The translations under genes were made by a program, and so were the position numbers. The notes below the pieces were generated by a model. That model ran no database searches. It was not told where the DNA came from and saw only the letters and a list, made by a program, of their open reading frames with translations. 64,000 bases of DNA from Alligator mississippiensis (taxonomy: Eukaryota; Chordata; Crocodylia; Alligatoridae): contig NC_081828.1 of assembly GCF_030867095.1 (NCBI RefSeq), positions 7,827,501-7,891,500 on the forward strand. The letters are read 5' to 3'. This document shows positions 1-12,110 of the stretch, in pieces; position 1 is the first letter of the stretch, and each line of letters begins with the position of its first letter.

Positions 1-818
1 TAGTCAATGTAAAAAAGGTAAAAGATAGCAATGAATTGATTCAGTTCCCCTAGGAGAAAGGGAATTGGACATGAGACCTCCTGACCCTGAATTGATGCAT
101 TGTGTGTACAGCGCTCCACACTGCTTCGGCGCCAGGCCGTGTGCTGGGGGGACCCCCCATGCCCCCGCTGCATTAGCATTCACACTCCCAGAACTGGCCA
201 GGCTCCTGTGTCTTCACAGGAAATGACAGCAGCCAAATTACTGCTTTCTCCTACAGAGGAGCACGAGGAAAGAAGAGGCTTCCTGTCCCCCCTTTCTTGC
301 AAATGTACCTGTGCATCATTTGACCTTAGGCATTTGCCTGTATATTATGTGCTGCGAGGTCAATCTTGGCTCACAACGCTGAAGTCACAGGTTAAACGCG
401 AGGCCTTTTTGCAAATCCAGGAGCAATTCCCTTTTGACTGATATACCATACGGCTGGCAGGTCCTGAGGCATTTTGGTCTAGAGTCAAACTGCACAGAAT
501 TTAAACCAGCAGCGCAGGCTTACCCGGGTTTTGGAGTTGTTTTGTATTTACTCTTAGCTGACGTGCCGTTGTATTCACAAGCTTGAGGAACTGCACCGAT
601 CTGCAAGAGCATCTGAAAACACACCCACTGTCCATTGAATGAAAGATATTAGTTTCCTTTTTATAGATGTAGTTGAGACCAACCGGTCTAATGCTCAGAT
701 TCTTTGCTTGGCAGCAGATGATGCCGTCTGCTCCCACAAAAGCAGACCCCGTGCCTACAATTCAACTGAATTACTATCACAAGAGTGGAAGTGGACAAAC
801 CACTGAACTACTAAAAAG
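1..818. other. Non-coding flank, no feature seen
   Basis: I see no exon, RNA gene or clear repeat here. Short open frames on both strands have no recognisable protein character. The composition is ordinary, unique-looking intergenic DNA. Confidence 0.5.
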
Positions 819-820
819 AT

Positions 821-1040
821 GCCAGGCCAGGTTCTTTGGGTAAATGTGATCCCTTTTATTAGACCAACTGAATAGTTGGAAAAAAGTTCTTTGCACACTT
901 TCGGGCACAATCACCCTTCTTGAGGCATAGGGAGTCTCTGCAGTTGGTGATTGAGCTTGAAAGTTTGCTAAGAACTTTTTTCCAACTACTCATTTGGTCT
1001 AATAAAAGATATCACATCTACCCAAAAAAACCTGGCCTGC
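821..1040. repeat. Fold-back DNA repeat, family A copy 1
   Basis: The two ends are long inverted copies of each other. The left arm begins CCAGGCCAGGTTCTTTGGG and contains TTATTAGACCAACT. The right arm contains TTTGGTCTAATAAAAGATAT and ends AACCTGGCCTG. This matches an interspersed repeat type common in reptile genomes whose ends read TTGGTCYAATAAAAGATATCAC. A related copy lies at 9941-10176 and one arm of another at 12003-12110. The class (probably a MITE-like DNA element) is inferred from the inverted arms; I did not find a target-site duplication. Confidence 0.7.
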
Positions 1041-3241
1041 CTATGCCTTGGACGAGGGGTTTTCAACCTTCTTTGAGCAGTTTTCCCCCGGCAGCCAGTC
1101 AAGAAGTGCCGGGGGGCAGGAGTGGGGCAGGTAGCAGCAGCCAGTCAAAGAGCCAGGCCCTTCATGTATAAACACAGGCCAGAACTGGAGCATCCTCACA
1201 TAGCATCACTGAATAGCTACAGAGGAAAAAAGAAACGTGGTGAGATCAAGGAGAAAGGCAGGAGAGCACAAGTGTAGAAATAGAGAAGAGATGCAGCCGA
1301 AGGAGGGAGAGTTCACATCTGTTACTGACTTCAGCTCATTCGCCCCATCCGAGCCGAGGAGGAAGACTGTCTGTCACTGTCGCAGAGCCGGGGTCATGGA
1401 AAGCTGCAACGCGCGTTAGCAGACATTTGGGATTTGCAGAGATCGTAGCACAGGAGAATAAGAACCAAAAAGGGCCATCAAGTAGTAGTTCCCAGCTAAT
1501 ACCAAGAAGTGAGGAAATTCCCACTGGATAGCCTCAATTGAAGCAGATGAGGAAAGGGAATGGATGTGATAAAAAAGGTTCATTTCATCTCCCCCAGCTC
1601 TCTCCCCACTCCCGCCTTCAAACCAAAACCAAAGGTGATTAGTCATGGACAGGCTTAACATTCAGCTCATGAGTAATCCCCTGGAAGGGAGCATGCACTT
1701 AGGGTTTAATTGGGCCCCTCCTTTAGATGCCGCCCTGAGCACAATGACTGAGGCTTTGAAGAACCTGGGGATTTTTATAAAAATGTCCCACACTGAAGAG
1801 CAAGGAGGCAGAGCCATCCCCCCCAGCGCCCAGACAGCACTGCCGAGACCCAGACATACTATGGCTTACTGAACGGCCATACCTACCAATTCATCCATCA
1901 GTCTATCTGCTCCACTCACCTCCCCTCTTATTACTTATCTCCCCGTGCTCCACACAGACCAGCCATGTCACAGTCTTTCCCCATCCCTAATCCCGTGGGT
2001 CCATCATTGTTATACCATTGTAAATCTGGGGTGGGGAAGGGTAGAGCGTGGCACATCATATCACACACATACTGCTCTTGTACAGTTGCAGAGCTTGGCA
2101 GCCCCGATGGAAAAAGAATTTACACCGCCAGCTCTGCTCCCACATGTATTCCCAGGTTTCCGCTTTCCAACTCTCGGCATAACCCATTGCCATCTTTCAT
2201 GGCCCAGCCCATTCCCCCAGGAGCATGTGCTTCACCGGGCTCGTTTCCTCGGCGTCACACAGGATTAGGCTCTAACGGCACAACGCCTGCCCAACAGCAA
2301 TCTATCATGGAGAAACAAGCCATCATTTTTGGACGCCAAATTGCAGCAAGCATATCCACAACTTCCGGAGATCTCTGAACATCCTGTAAGAGGAAGAAAA
2401 GGCCTCACCGAAAGCAGTGATTTAAAAGAACAAAGAGGGGGAGGAAATGAAGAGATATTTTGCACCGCTGAGCTGGCACACAGCACTAGATCAATGCCAG
2501 AGCAGAGCGGCGCTGATGGAAGTTTGCAGTTGTGCATGCTAATCGGTGACAGCCCGCACCCATTGGGGCTGCTGAGAGGAGAAAGCTTGAAGAGAAACTA
2601 TATCCATATATGTGTAAGTTTGTTTAATTCTGGCTTGCTCCAATCTTAAACCTTGTCATACGAGAAATTCGCCCTCACCCCCTGCCCCACCCAAACACTT
2701 GAAAAGTGGTTTCCAGCCCGATGGCTCCATTCTCTCCACTTATTTTTTCCACATAGCAAATCCAGATGATCTATAATTACACATTTGGATACACCAAGAG
2801 AAGTACTGGCCTTTCCTTGCAAGATCATGTTTTTTGCTTGTATTTATAGATGTCTATCTAGTTGAAAGAGCTTATGCCTTTTTGTGAGGGCAGGGAGTTG
2901 GCTGGTTGTTTTTACTACCCTCACATGGAAATAGAACAGCCTTGAAAAATTCTCCTTTCTTGCTTGCTCTAGGCAAGTCATTTTTTGGATGGGTGAGTAA
3001 AACTTGATTAGCTTTTTCATGTCCGCATAGGCAGGAGACCAGATTTTGTGCCTGGGCTTGTAAATTCCTGAAAAATTTGCAAGGCTGCAGCGTACTTGAA
3101 GGCATCAGGGTTGTTGTTATACTCAGCTTTCTGACAGTCACTGAAATCCAAAAAAGAATTGTGATCCTTCTACTACCAGCCATAAAACTTAGTTACCTCT
3201 GCAACTGGCAGCCTGTAATACTCCCTCTCTAATGGCAGGAC
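1041..3241. other. Non-coding DNA, little recognised
   Basis: About 2.2 kb without a supportable gene. AGGGGTTTTCAACCTT near 1056 resembles the end of a small hAT element, but I could not find a matching second end. The open frames at 1945-2378 and 2265-2649 overlap in several frames and both strands and lack any family signature. Confidence 0.4.
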
Positions 3242-3525
3242 TTGGAAAAGGGCCAGACTTTTAAGGTGTTCATACACCTTAAGATACAGCTAGGTAGCTC
3301 AGTGGGATTTTCAAAATCACCTGGGCCTCTAACATCCATAGAGCAAAGATATTTCAGAAATCTCACTAGGGGCCTGTCTGCAGCATTAGATACCATAAAC
3401 CTTTCAAAAGCTGTCCCTAATCCCTTAGCATCTGATCCTGCAGTCCTTACATGGGCAAAACTCCCATACCTACGTCAGTGGGAATTTGTCCCAAATCAAA
3501 GAGCCCAGGATCAGGCCTTTCAGCT
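3242..3525. repeat. Old interspersed repeats, families C and D
   Basis: The first half (GGGCCAGACTTTTAAGG, then GTGGGATTTTCAAAATC) resembles the widespread reptile repeat whose ends read GGGCCAGATTTTCAAAGG. From about 3433 it changes to a second family beginning GATCCTGCAGTCCTTAC and ending CCCAGGATCAGGCC, whose two ends are inverted copies. Both are well diverged. Family assignment is from memory of reptile genomes. Confidence 0.55.
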
Positions 3526-3627
3526 CCAATCAATGACCATCAAATTAGGTGCTACGTTCTGGGAAGCCGATGAATGCTAGTAAAATGTTGGCATCTAGCT
3601 AGTGCTCTACCAAAGGGGCAGAGTGGA

Positions 3628-3775
3628 CCGCGGCATAAGATACTAGGTGTGACCCAGAAACTTGGGTCCTATGTCCAACTCTGTCATTAACCCACTGTGT
3701 AATCTTGGATAAATGATTTCACCTTTTCTTGGCCCTGTTTCCCATTTTAATCTGTCTTCCTTGTCTATTTTAAAC
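3628..3775 (+). repeat. MIR-like SINE fragment
   Basis: The order of motifs is that of an ancient amniote MIR element read in sense: ACTTGGGTCCTATGTCC, then CACTGTGTAATCTTGGATAAA, then TTCACCTTTTC and CCTGTTTCCC. This follows the MIR core (gggttc..., gctgtgtgaccttgggcaa, cctcagtttcc). It is heavily diverged. Confidence 0.65.
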
Positions 3776-4852
3776 TGTGGCATCGTTGAAGCATACACTA
3801 CTTCGTACTATGCTTAAGCACAGCAACTAACACAGCGCGGCCTCCGTCTCAGTCGTGGCCTTTGGACATTACCGTAGTAATAACACAGTCTTATATTTGC
3901 AGACCGCCGCACATGATCTGAACAACTGAAGGTAAGAAGCAAAAAAACTTTTTCTTCCATGTTATTTTCAGGAGTTGGAGTGAGGGAAAACAAATGTTGC
4001 ATGAGACACTTTAACATAGTCACCCTTTCCCTTTATCATCGTTAGCTTAAATAATCACTCACAACATTTTATTCTCCTTCTGAACACCAGGCAGCTATTT
4101 GGATTATCCTTGACATGTGATGATGAAAGATTGAATGTTGATTTTATTTATTTATTTTATAACAACTGACCATATGGTGCCCCAAATTTGTTATATATTT
4201 CTCCCCGCTGTTCCAAGAACAAATACAAGTCTTGATGTTGTTTATGTTACCTTCATCTTAAAATTAATAGCTTTTCATATATCTTTTGACTTCCTAGTGG
4301 TACAAGGAAAAAAAAATCTTAAATATATTCAAGGCTAAGTGTCATTTAAACTGCCTCTGATATACATGTATTATACTAAATTACCATAAACGTGCTATGC
4401 AGTGATAGAGACAAATGCCCAAAAGAGAGAACCCATGTAAACAAGATAAGTAAAACTGTCTTATACATATTTAAGGGGATACATAAATGAGAGAGAGTCA
4501 TAAACTTGACAAAGGTAATAGAAGATATACGTTAAACTTCATTGTTGTAAAACTCAGGTTAAAAAGGTGATATAAATATTTTAGTCTTTTATCTAAGACT
4601 CTGTCATTAAAGATTTACTATCTTTTCCTCTACTTTTGTTTTTTTTTAAGCTGCTCCCATCAGACTCTATTTAATCTTGAGAGTTACCTTTGCAACTTCT
4701 GTTTATTCTTTTGTGTTGCTTCCAAGTTCCATTTTTATTTCCCAAGTTCCATAAAAAGGTACCATCCTAGACAATCATTACAGATATTTATTCAGTACAG
4801 ACAGAGCAAGTGTGGGTATATGTGAAGTACACACACGAGGTGCAGACAGAAT
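3776..4852. other. AT-rich non-coding DNA
   Basis: AT-rich, apparently single-copy sequence without recognisable exons or repeats. Confidence 0.45.
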
Positions 4853-5166
4853 GACAATTTGCACCTGATCTGGCCCCTTAAAGTGCTCTACAGCTGTGAC
4901 CAAACACAAGTGCACAGCTACAGAGCACTTTAAAATGGCCTGATCTTGCAACAATCTGAACCTCCTATTCTGAAAATGGCACAGGGCCTGGGAGGAAGGA
5001 AGGGGATTGCTAGGGGACAGCACTGCAGACTCACAGCTGCTCTAAACAGCAGCTCAATTTCCCAACCCCCAGGACCCAACAGCAGATGTCTGTTGGGTCT
5101 GGGGGATCATTGTAACTCATGGTGCTTCCTGCAAAGTGCCATGAGTTACAATGGGGGCTGCTCTTC
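4853..5166. repeat. Compound palindromic repeat
   Basis: Three stem-forming units sit in a row. At 4857-4952 arms of about 40 nt pair (AAAGTGCTCTACAGCTGTG with CACAGCTACAGAGCACTTT, two mismatches in the core). Next, CCCCCAGGACCCAACAG pairs with CTGTTGGGTCTGGGGG. Last, ATTGTAACTCATGG pairs perfectly with CCATGAGTTACAAT. An outer AGCAGC...GGCTGCT closes the last two. This resembles fold-back MITE remains. Confidence 0.6.
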
Positions 5167-6339
5167 TGTCTGTGTCTATAATTACTAGATGCTTAGCAGT
5201 TAGCTCTTTGGGCTACAGATATTGATGCTAGAATCCGGGTTAGAGTTAATACAGCCAAGAACCACATGAGGAGTCCCCCAGTGCCATGCTGGCTCTTTTC
5301 TCATACGAAAGGGGGCTTCTTGATCACAGCTAGAATGGACACAGATAAGAAAAATCTCCCTGCCCTCTCAGCCAAGGTGAATCTTACATGTTTTCCTTCC
5401 CTACCCCTGTTTAATTCCTTGACCTGGTCCTATTTGATCCTTCGAGTTCTGTTAATCTCCTATCCTCTTCCCCTCCCTACCTACCAAAACAAAAAAACTC
5501 ATCAACCGTAATGGGTACTTTAGTCTGAGTAAGGATGGCAGATTTCACCTCATCGCCTCAGTGAAATAGGGCTGCTGGCATAGCAAAAGGGCCAAGGGAT
5601 TCTTCAGTCACCCCTTATGTTTTGCAAAGGGCATTCCTGGCTAGAGGCTGTGCAAGACAGCATGGCCAGCAAAGCCAGATTCCCAGTGTTACCAACTCTC
5701 ATCGTTTTATTGTGGGCCTCAAGCTACCTGGTATCTTGCTTGAAGTCCCAGCTCCTGGAATCACGTGATAACATAGGAATTGCAGCTGCCTTTGAAGTTT
5801 GTCACCCCCATGGCTGCCAAAGAAAACTAGAAAGCATGAACTGAGTATGCCCTGAAAAATAATTAAAAAGGTGGTGGTTTGGGATTTTTTTTTTTTAAGA
5901 ATTTTTTTATTTTTAAGCCATTCTTGAGATGTGAGGCCTAATGATTTTTGAGTCCTTGGAACTGGGAAAGACTGCCAACACCGAGTGCAAACACAACTCC
6001 CGGTCTGGAACTTGAGTTTTCAACATTCTGGTTCAGAAACAAAACTGCTCCAAACCGACATCTGACTTTGTACAATTCAGCAGAGAAACAGCATTATCCT
6101 GCTAAATGTGCAACTTCTATACGTAAAATGGCGATAACTGTTTATGTTCTGTACATAAAATCTTTGCCTTTTAAAATACGGAGCATCTGCTGGTTCTGTT
6201 TTTAATCCTATGAGGCCATCTTTTACTTCAAAGAAAAGTAGAGCACAGGGCAGAAACAGCATTTTCTTCTTGCTTTAAGAACTCTTTTCATGTTCATAAT
6301 ATGCCCCTCAGTGTAGCTGATGCACATACATTAAAAACA
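5167..6339. other. Non-coding DNA, nothing recognised
   Basis: No gene or clear repeat. A short poly(T) tract lies at 5887-5897. Confidence 0.4.
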
Positions 6340-6860
6340 CATCTTTTTCATTAAGATCTTTATTTCATGCATCTCCAGTATATGGGCAACGGAAATGTTC
6401 AGATTTTACAATATAGAACGATTCACAAATTCCCACCGATACAATAACCGCATGCATGTCACTTAGTAAAATGAAAATGAGGTTGGCATATTGCATCGAA
6501 AGACGGTTTAGTCTGAGGACTGATTTTTCTATACTTCACCCACTCTCCTGCTCGCTAAATGCCCCTGGAACAGTGCTGAGACTCATTTGTGTTTAGTGCG
6601 GTTCTTCTCTGCTCCGCATCAATAATTTCCTAATCAAGTCAGCTCAGCTGTTAGCAAAAGAAGTTTTGAGAGTTCAGGCCTCCCCTAATTGCCACTACTG
6701 CAAACTCTGCTTAAAATCTGAAAGTCAAGTAGGACAATAAACAATTGCAATTAGAACAACCTTCTAGAACGCACCGCACTGCTGTCCTGACAGGCGCAGA
6801 AAGGTAATAAATACTTGTAGGCAGTCAAGTTGCCAGCTGCAACTCAATGCCTGTGCAGAG
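6340..6860. promoter_or_regulatory. Candidate conserved non-coding element
   Basis: This stretch is free of visible repeats and unusually rich in short homeodomain and SOX-like motifs: TCAATAATTTCC, CTAATCAAG, CTAATTGCC, AACAATTGCAATTAG. It lacks coding signature in all frames. It lies about 34 kb from DMRTA2 in its non-FAF1 flank. The regulatory role is an inference from composition only. Confidence 0.3.
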
Positions 6861-7974
6861 GATGTTTACAGAGTAAGAAAGTGCCATTTTCCCCTAGTTA
6901 CTTTTAAAACCAGGTCCACTCCGAAACACTAACAAAGCTAAACCTGGTTCCAAAGCACTGTGCCACCAGAGGCTACTTAGGCTGCTTAGCTACCTACTTT
7001 ATTCCCCTGTTTTAAGCTTCCCTCATGGCAAAGAAGGACCAGAACCAAAATCGCAGAGTCCTGATCCACCCCCCAAAACTTTGTGATGTTCCAGATCCAA
7101 ATTTAGATGTCTGCGTGGTCCCATCCCTAATGCCTTTGCTCCGGATTTCCCTCGTTCCAGCTTTCCTCCGAGCCTACGTTCCCTCTTTGCCTATTATATT
7201 TTTGGAGGAAGAGGCTATTTCATTTGGCAGTCAGTCTCTTTTCTTTTCCATTGCTTCTTATTCTGTATTTTCCCCTTTTGCCCTCACACAGCACTACACA
7301 CACATTTTCTTCTCCATTAAGTTAGCCTGCAATTCATCAAGCACATACACTCCAAAGCCAAATAGATATGGAACTGTTTTAGAAAAGGCAGGGATTGCTT
7401 CAGCTCTCTAATAAAGGGTATCAATCTTGCTCCCTTTTAAATGAAAAATGTTGTAGATTTCTCTTAGTCATACTAATAGATGTGGGCTGCCAAACGCATT
7501 CCCAGCATACGCCCAAGTTACGAGTAATGGGGTTAGGGCAAGGACAGACCCATCCTCTGGTTTTTGTTGTGGAATTTGTGTATTTAAAAAAACCCCAAAA
7601 AACAAAAGCCTTCTTTGGGGTAGGAACGAAACAGCTACAGTGCTGTTAATATGAAAGCGGTTCATGGAGAGACACCAACCATCAGGTTAAACACTTACAT
7701 AGTCCTGTGCATATGCTTACATGTAGGCTTGATTATGCCAGTACTGTAGCAAATGAACCAGAACATGAATTAGACCAGTATGGTAGCAAATGTGCCCTCT
7801 CGACTGTGCATAAGAGCTCGCGGAAACAAGGCACGCGATCACACCGACTACTAGGCACTCTGCTAATTTGCAAAGGAATCACCCTTGCAGCAGCCAGACA
7901 CGGGGCACTCGGCTCCCCTGCTTCACCTGGGACAGGTGAGGGTCGATTTGTGTCATTTTAGGAAGAGGTCAGAC
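6861..7974. other. Non-coding DNA, nothing recognised
   Basis: No supportable gene. The 128-codon open frame at 7025-7411 has no family features and its codons read as random sequence. Confidence 0.4.
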
Positions 7975-8058
7975 CAAGAGGTTTTGGATAAGGATGGGCC
8001 TGCTTCAGGCAGGAGGTTGCAATAGGTGACTTCCAGGGGTCCCTTCCAGCCCCTGTAC
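7975..8058 (+). repeat. CR1 LINE 3' end, fragment
   Basis: GGTCCCTTCCAGCCCCTGT preceded by GGAGGTTGCAATAGGTGAC matches the sense 3' untranslated end of CR1 elements (gatgacctcctgaggtcccttccagcccta). Only the last 80-100 nt are recognisable, as is usual for 5'-truncated CR1 copies. Confidence 0.65.
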
Positions 8059-9193
8059 ACACACCTGATCCTGGCACGGTGTATTTTCCACGGTGCTGCT
8101 TCCTTCTCTATCTAGCAGCATTCATCAGCATCAGCCCCACTGCTCACACATCCAGGGAATAAATTCCCCTGTCTTTCATGAGACCCTTCTGGCCCCCTTT
8201 TAGAGGTGAGGAGGAGGTAAACAGCCAGAAAGTGAAGATTGTTTTAAACATTCGCAGAAGCAATATTCTGCATGTCAGGACACGGCCGAACCGTCTCCAT
8301 ATTTTATTCTGACCTGATTCAGACAGGTTCTTTTCTTTTTGATTATATATTGGGATTTTTTTTTTTTGAGTCAACAGCAACTTCTCAAGGGATAGACCTT
8401 ATGCCGCAGATGTTATGCTTCATAAAACGTAGCAAAAATACACTAGTCAACGAAAATAGAGATTTGGTATTAAACTCTTGGTATCGCAGCAGCAGCTGCA
8501 TTTGGGACTTCCATGCAGAGAGACTGCTGTGTCCTGGAAGAAGTCTCATGACGGAGGCAGATAAAAACTACCTCTGCAATGCAGAGGTACTGTACCAAAA
8601 ATGTGTGAATTATGCCAATAAGCAGGGGCTTATAGGAGGAAAAAGGGGGGCATAAAGAAGCTGCATCCGGTGATTAAAATAATCTGGGAAGACCCCTTCA
8701 ATCAAGTGAAAATAGTTTATGGTTATACCAGGAACTGTTGGGCTAGAAGGCAGAGTCAATGGGCAATGTTTATGTATGGCCTCTTAGGCAGAAGACCAAA
8801 TTAGGTTATATTAATGACTACTTCTAGCCTTAAACATCAGTTAATTGGTTGCTAAGTAGGAAGGGCATGAAACCAAGGCTACATAACCAAAGCCCTGGGT
8901 ATTGCAAGTGGCCTCCACTGGGCAAGTTAAATCACCATGAAATGCTTCACACTCTCATCTCCTTGCATACTGTATTGGGACATGGCGTGTCCCAAGGACT
9001 GGAAAGGTCGAGACTAGGCCTGTTCATTCATGCAGTCTATTGTTGAGAGTTAAACAGGCCAGATCTTGAACTGGAGACAACAGATGTTTCAGTCCAACCT
9101 AAGAATAGGGGTTTTTTTAAGGTTTTCAATAAAGCGAGGGGGCCAGGGAACAAATGATTTCATTGTGGGTCAACAAAAAGTTTTGGGCTAGAC
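8059..9193. other. Non-coding DNA, nothing recognised
   Basis: No exon, RNA or clear repeat seen. The open frame at 8272-8655 is judged to be chance. Confidence 0.4.
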
Positions 9194-9195
9194 CA

Positions 9196-9590
9196 GGGCT
9201 GTCCATATGTGGCCTGCAATGGGCTAACGCGCATCCCCCAGCTGCCACTGCCCCTTGCTCCAGCTACAGCAGCAAAGGTATTGGGGCTCTGTCTTGGGGC
9301 TCTCCTGCTCTCCCCCAGTTTCTGCTGCCTGGCCCAGCCACCCACAGTGCCAGGTGAGCCGGCAGCCAGGAGCACCCAGGTGACGCGGTGCCACGGGGGA
9401 GCTGCAGGTAAGGCACAGTGCTGCGCCATGCAGGGGTGGCAGGAGAGGGAGCACCCACCTGCCTGCCCATCTGCACAAGTGGTGCAGAGGGATGGGAAAG
9501 CACCCACCCACGCACACCCAGCCTAGGGAGCCTGCAACCCCTGCTGGTGCGGCCCATAGGCCATGTGCCCCTCAACCATGGAGATGTAGG
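9196..9590. repeat. Probable hAT-like element remnant, GC-rich
   Basis: It begins CAGGGCTGTCCATATGTGG, a typical end of small hAT elements, and an internal inverted match (ATGTGGCCTGCAATGGGC against GCCCATAGGCCATGTGC near 9550) suggests a fold-back body. The second end and target duplication were not found. Open frames here run in all six frames because the sequence is GC-rich, so none is called as a gene. Confidence 0.4.
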
Positions 9591-9940
9591 AGACGTCCTT
9601 CAACCATTTTCATGTGTTCATAGTGAAACTTTTCGCGTGGAAAATGTGAAAACTTTGTTTGTGTACTATTTACTCCCCCCGCTCTGTTTCTTATTCAACT
9701 GAAATGATTTCTGCCATTTCACCCCTTTTCATAGATATCGTTTCAGTGATTTTACCATTCATTGGGGGAAAAAAGTGCCCATTTCTGTCTGCTCAGCAGG
9801 GGTAGGGCAGGACGGCTTCAGAGCAGTGACATGACTTGCTGAGTTGGGTGCGCTATGGGACACTTTCTGTTCCACCTCCTGGGGGTCTCGGTGGACTTAG
9901 TCATGCAGAAGGGATGTTTAAGCTGTGATGGTCCATACAA

Positions 9941-10176
9941 TATGCAAGAGGTGAGGATTTGGGTGGGTGATATCTTTTATTGGACCAACTGCATGGTTAA
10001 GATAGACTTAGACATGCTTTTGGGTACCACAGTGCCCTTCCTCATCCCTGCTGTGTCTGCTTCCCGGAGACCTGAGAAAGGGTACTGTGGTACCTGAAAG
10101 CTTGTCTAAGTCTACCCCAGCCATGCAGTTGGTCCAGTAAAAGGTATCCCTCACACAAACCCTCGCCTCTTGCATA
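9941..10176. repeat. Fold-back DNA repeat, family A copy 2
   Basis: A near-complete palindromic element of 236 bp. It begins TATGCAAGAGGTGAGG and ends CCTCGCCTCTTGCATA. The arms of about 100 nt carry TTATTGGACCAACTGCATGG and its inverted partner CCATGCAGTTGGTCCAGTAA, then GTACCACAGTGCCC and GGGTACTGTGGTAC. Centre at about 10055. No clear target-site duplication. Confidence 0.8.
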
Positions 10177-12002
10177 AGTGGACTTAAAAAGTACTATTTT
10201 ATTTCATCCTGTTTAAGCCTCTGAAAATCTATTAATGCCTCTATCTTGGTAACTTGCTGCCATCTAACCCTTAAGCCTGAGTCACAGAAAAGCAGCCAAG
10301 AGGAGGACGACCCATCTGTTGTCTGTACGGCTGGTTCACAAGGACTTGAGCAGGATGGAGAAGAATTGCATTGAGGTGTCTTAGTCCACTTACGTGTCCG
10401 TCCTATGTACAGATCCTACATAAAAAAAAAAAAAATATTTCTTAAAATCACACAGCATAAAAATAAAGCATTCAGGCCAAACTCCATTATGGTGATCCCC
10501 ATTTACAATTAGATTGGTTTCTTACTAAAGCTGTACACAGTCCAAGTCCCATTCCCAAACCAAACCCGGCTCTTCCAGTTTGATTTCTTTTTTTCTCTTT
10601 TTCTCCACCCCAGAATCGAGTATCTGTCACACTATCACCTCCCGCTCTCTGAGGCTCCATGCAGGTTTTGCCTTCTGTTCCTTAAAACAGCTGAAGCATC
10701 ACTGTCCTTTCCTCGTTGTTAACACACAGCTACATTTCATATGAATGTTAGCACGGGTGTTGCTAGAAGCCTACAAGTCTCCTTCCTTCTGCATCTGTCC
10801 TGCCTCTAAATGTTAGCCCCGTATCTCCCAAATATTCCCTGCAAAACAAGCTCTCCATGCATCTGGCAAGGGGAATAAATGGAGAAGACCAGAATGGACC
10901 TAATTGCCCCTGCACAGCTCTCCTGGCCCTTTTGACCCCGTCCAGCACTCAGAACTACAGTAACAGGCACTTTATGAAACCAAAAAAAGGAAATACTCCT
11001 ACCGCCCCTCACCAGCTAACCTCCTGCCTCACTGCAAACCTTTCGGATCACTACCTTTAGCCCCGTGGCAGAAGTTGTGCTAAAGGCACGATGGCATCTG
11101 ATCCGCCATCCCAGCAATCGTGCCTCCTGTTATGCGATGTGTGCAGAGATCGGGGACCGGATCCAACTTGCACCTTATTGCTGATGAGGTGGATGTGCGG
11201 GATCGGTAGCCTGCTCTGGCCACAGGAGCACATGAGAGCTCCTGGCTCCAGTGCACTCCTGATCAGAGCGCCTCGCCTCCAGAGCACAGCAGGGCCTTGA
11301 AGGGCTCCGGTATGCTCCAGAGGTTGGGAGCAGCCACATGTTCATGGTGAGAACCAGCCACACAGTTATTACACCGGTTAATCATGTCTTAAATATCATG
11401 TCTGACAAGGGCCTTGCTCTCTCACCCCCATGACATCTCTGTGACTGCGTTCATCTGTCTTGGGAGATTTGATGAACACTGAAGGACCAACCCTCTGCTG
11501 GTACACAGCTATTATTCTATAGGGAATTTAACCCCAAGAGGGTCTTTGCACTGATCACAAGCAATCATTTGGCCAAACAGTGTTACGCACTACACAATTC
11601 GGGGCTCAACCTGCAGTCCCAACTCCATTCTTGGCTGCAGAAGTTGAGTTTGGAGTTTCTGTCAAAGTAAAGACTACAGAGGTGGGTCATTAGGAACTCA
11701 GCTGTCCCCGCCCATCTCATCCTCACAGCAGTTTTTCCATTGGACAGCTGTCCACTCTCATTTTCCATGGTACTTTCTCATGGAGCCGGTGGGCAGGACG
11801 TCCTTTACTGACTGCAAGTACTTCTTTCTGAAGAAATGGCCACATGGCCAAACTGAAGGTCCCATGTTGACACTGCCCTCCGCAGAACCCCATAGAGAGT
11901 CATGGGGCGCTGTCCATCGGGGATGAGGTGGAACTGCACATGCCAGGGAGCTTCATAGTGATGCATGAATATGCAAGGAAAGTCACTTAGGTGTGAGAGG
12001 CA
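10177..12002. other. Non-coding DNA
   Basis: No supportable gene. There is a poly(A) run at 10421-10433. A small hairpin pairs AGGCACGAT (11084-11092) with ATCGTGCCT (11117-11125) and may be an edge of a fold-back repeat. Confidence 0.4.
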
Positions 12003-12110
12003 AGAAGTCTTTTGAGTGATATCATTTAGTGGACCAACTGGAGGGATGGGAGACGCACAGAGAAGCTTTGGGGTATCACCGTGCCCTTCCTCCGGCCTCT
12101 TCTGTAGGTG
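12003..12110. repeat. Family A fold-back repeat, one arm
   Basis: GTGATATCATTTAGTGGACCA followed by AAGCTTTGGGGTATCACCG and TGCCCTTCCTCCGG matches the left arm of the element at 9941-10176. The opposite arm is missing. Confidence 0.6.
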
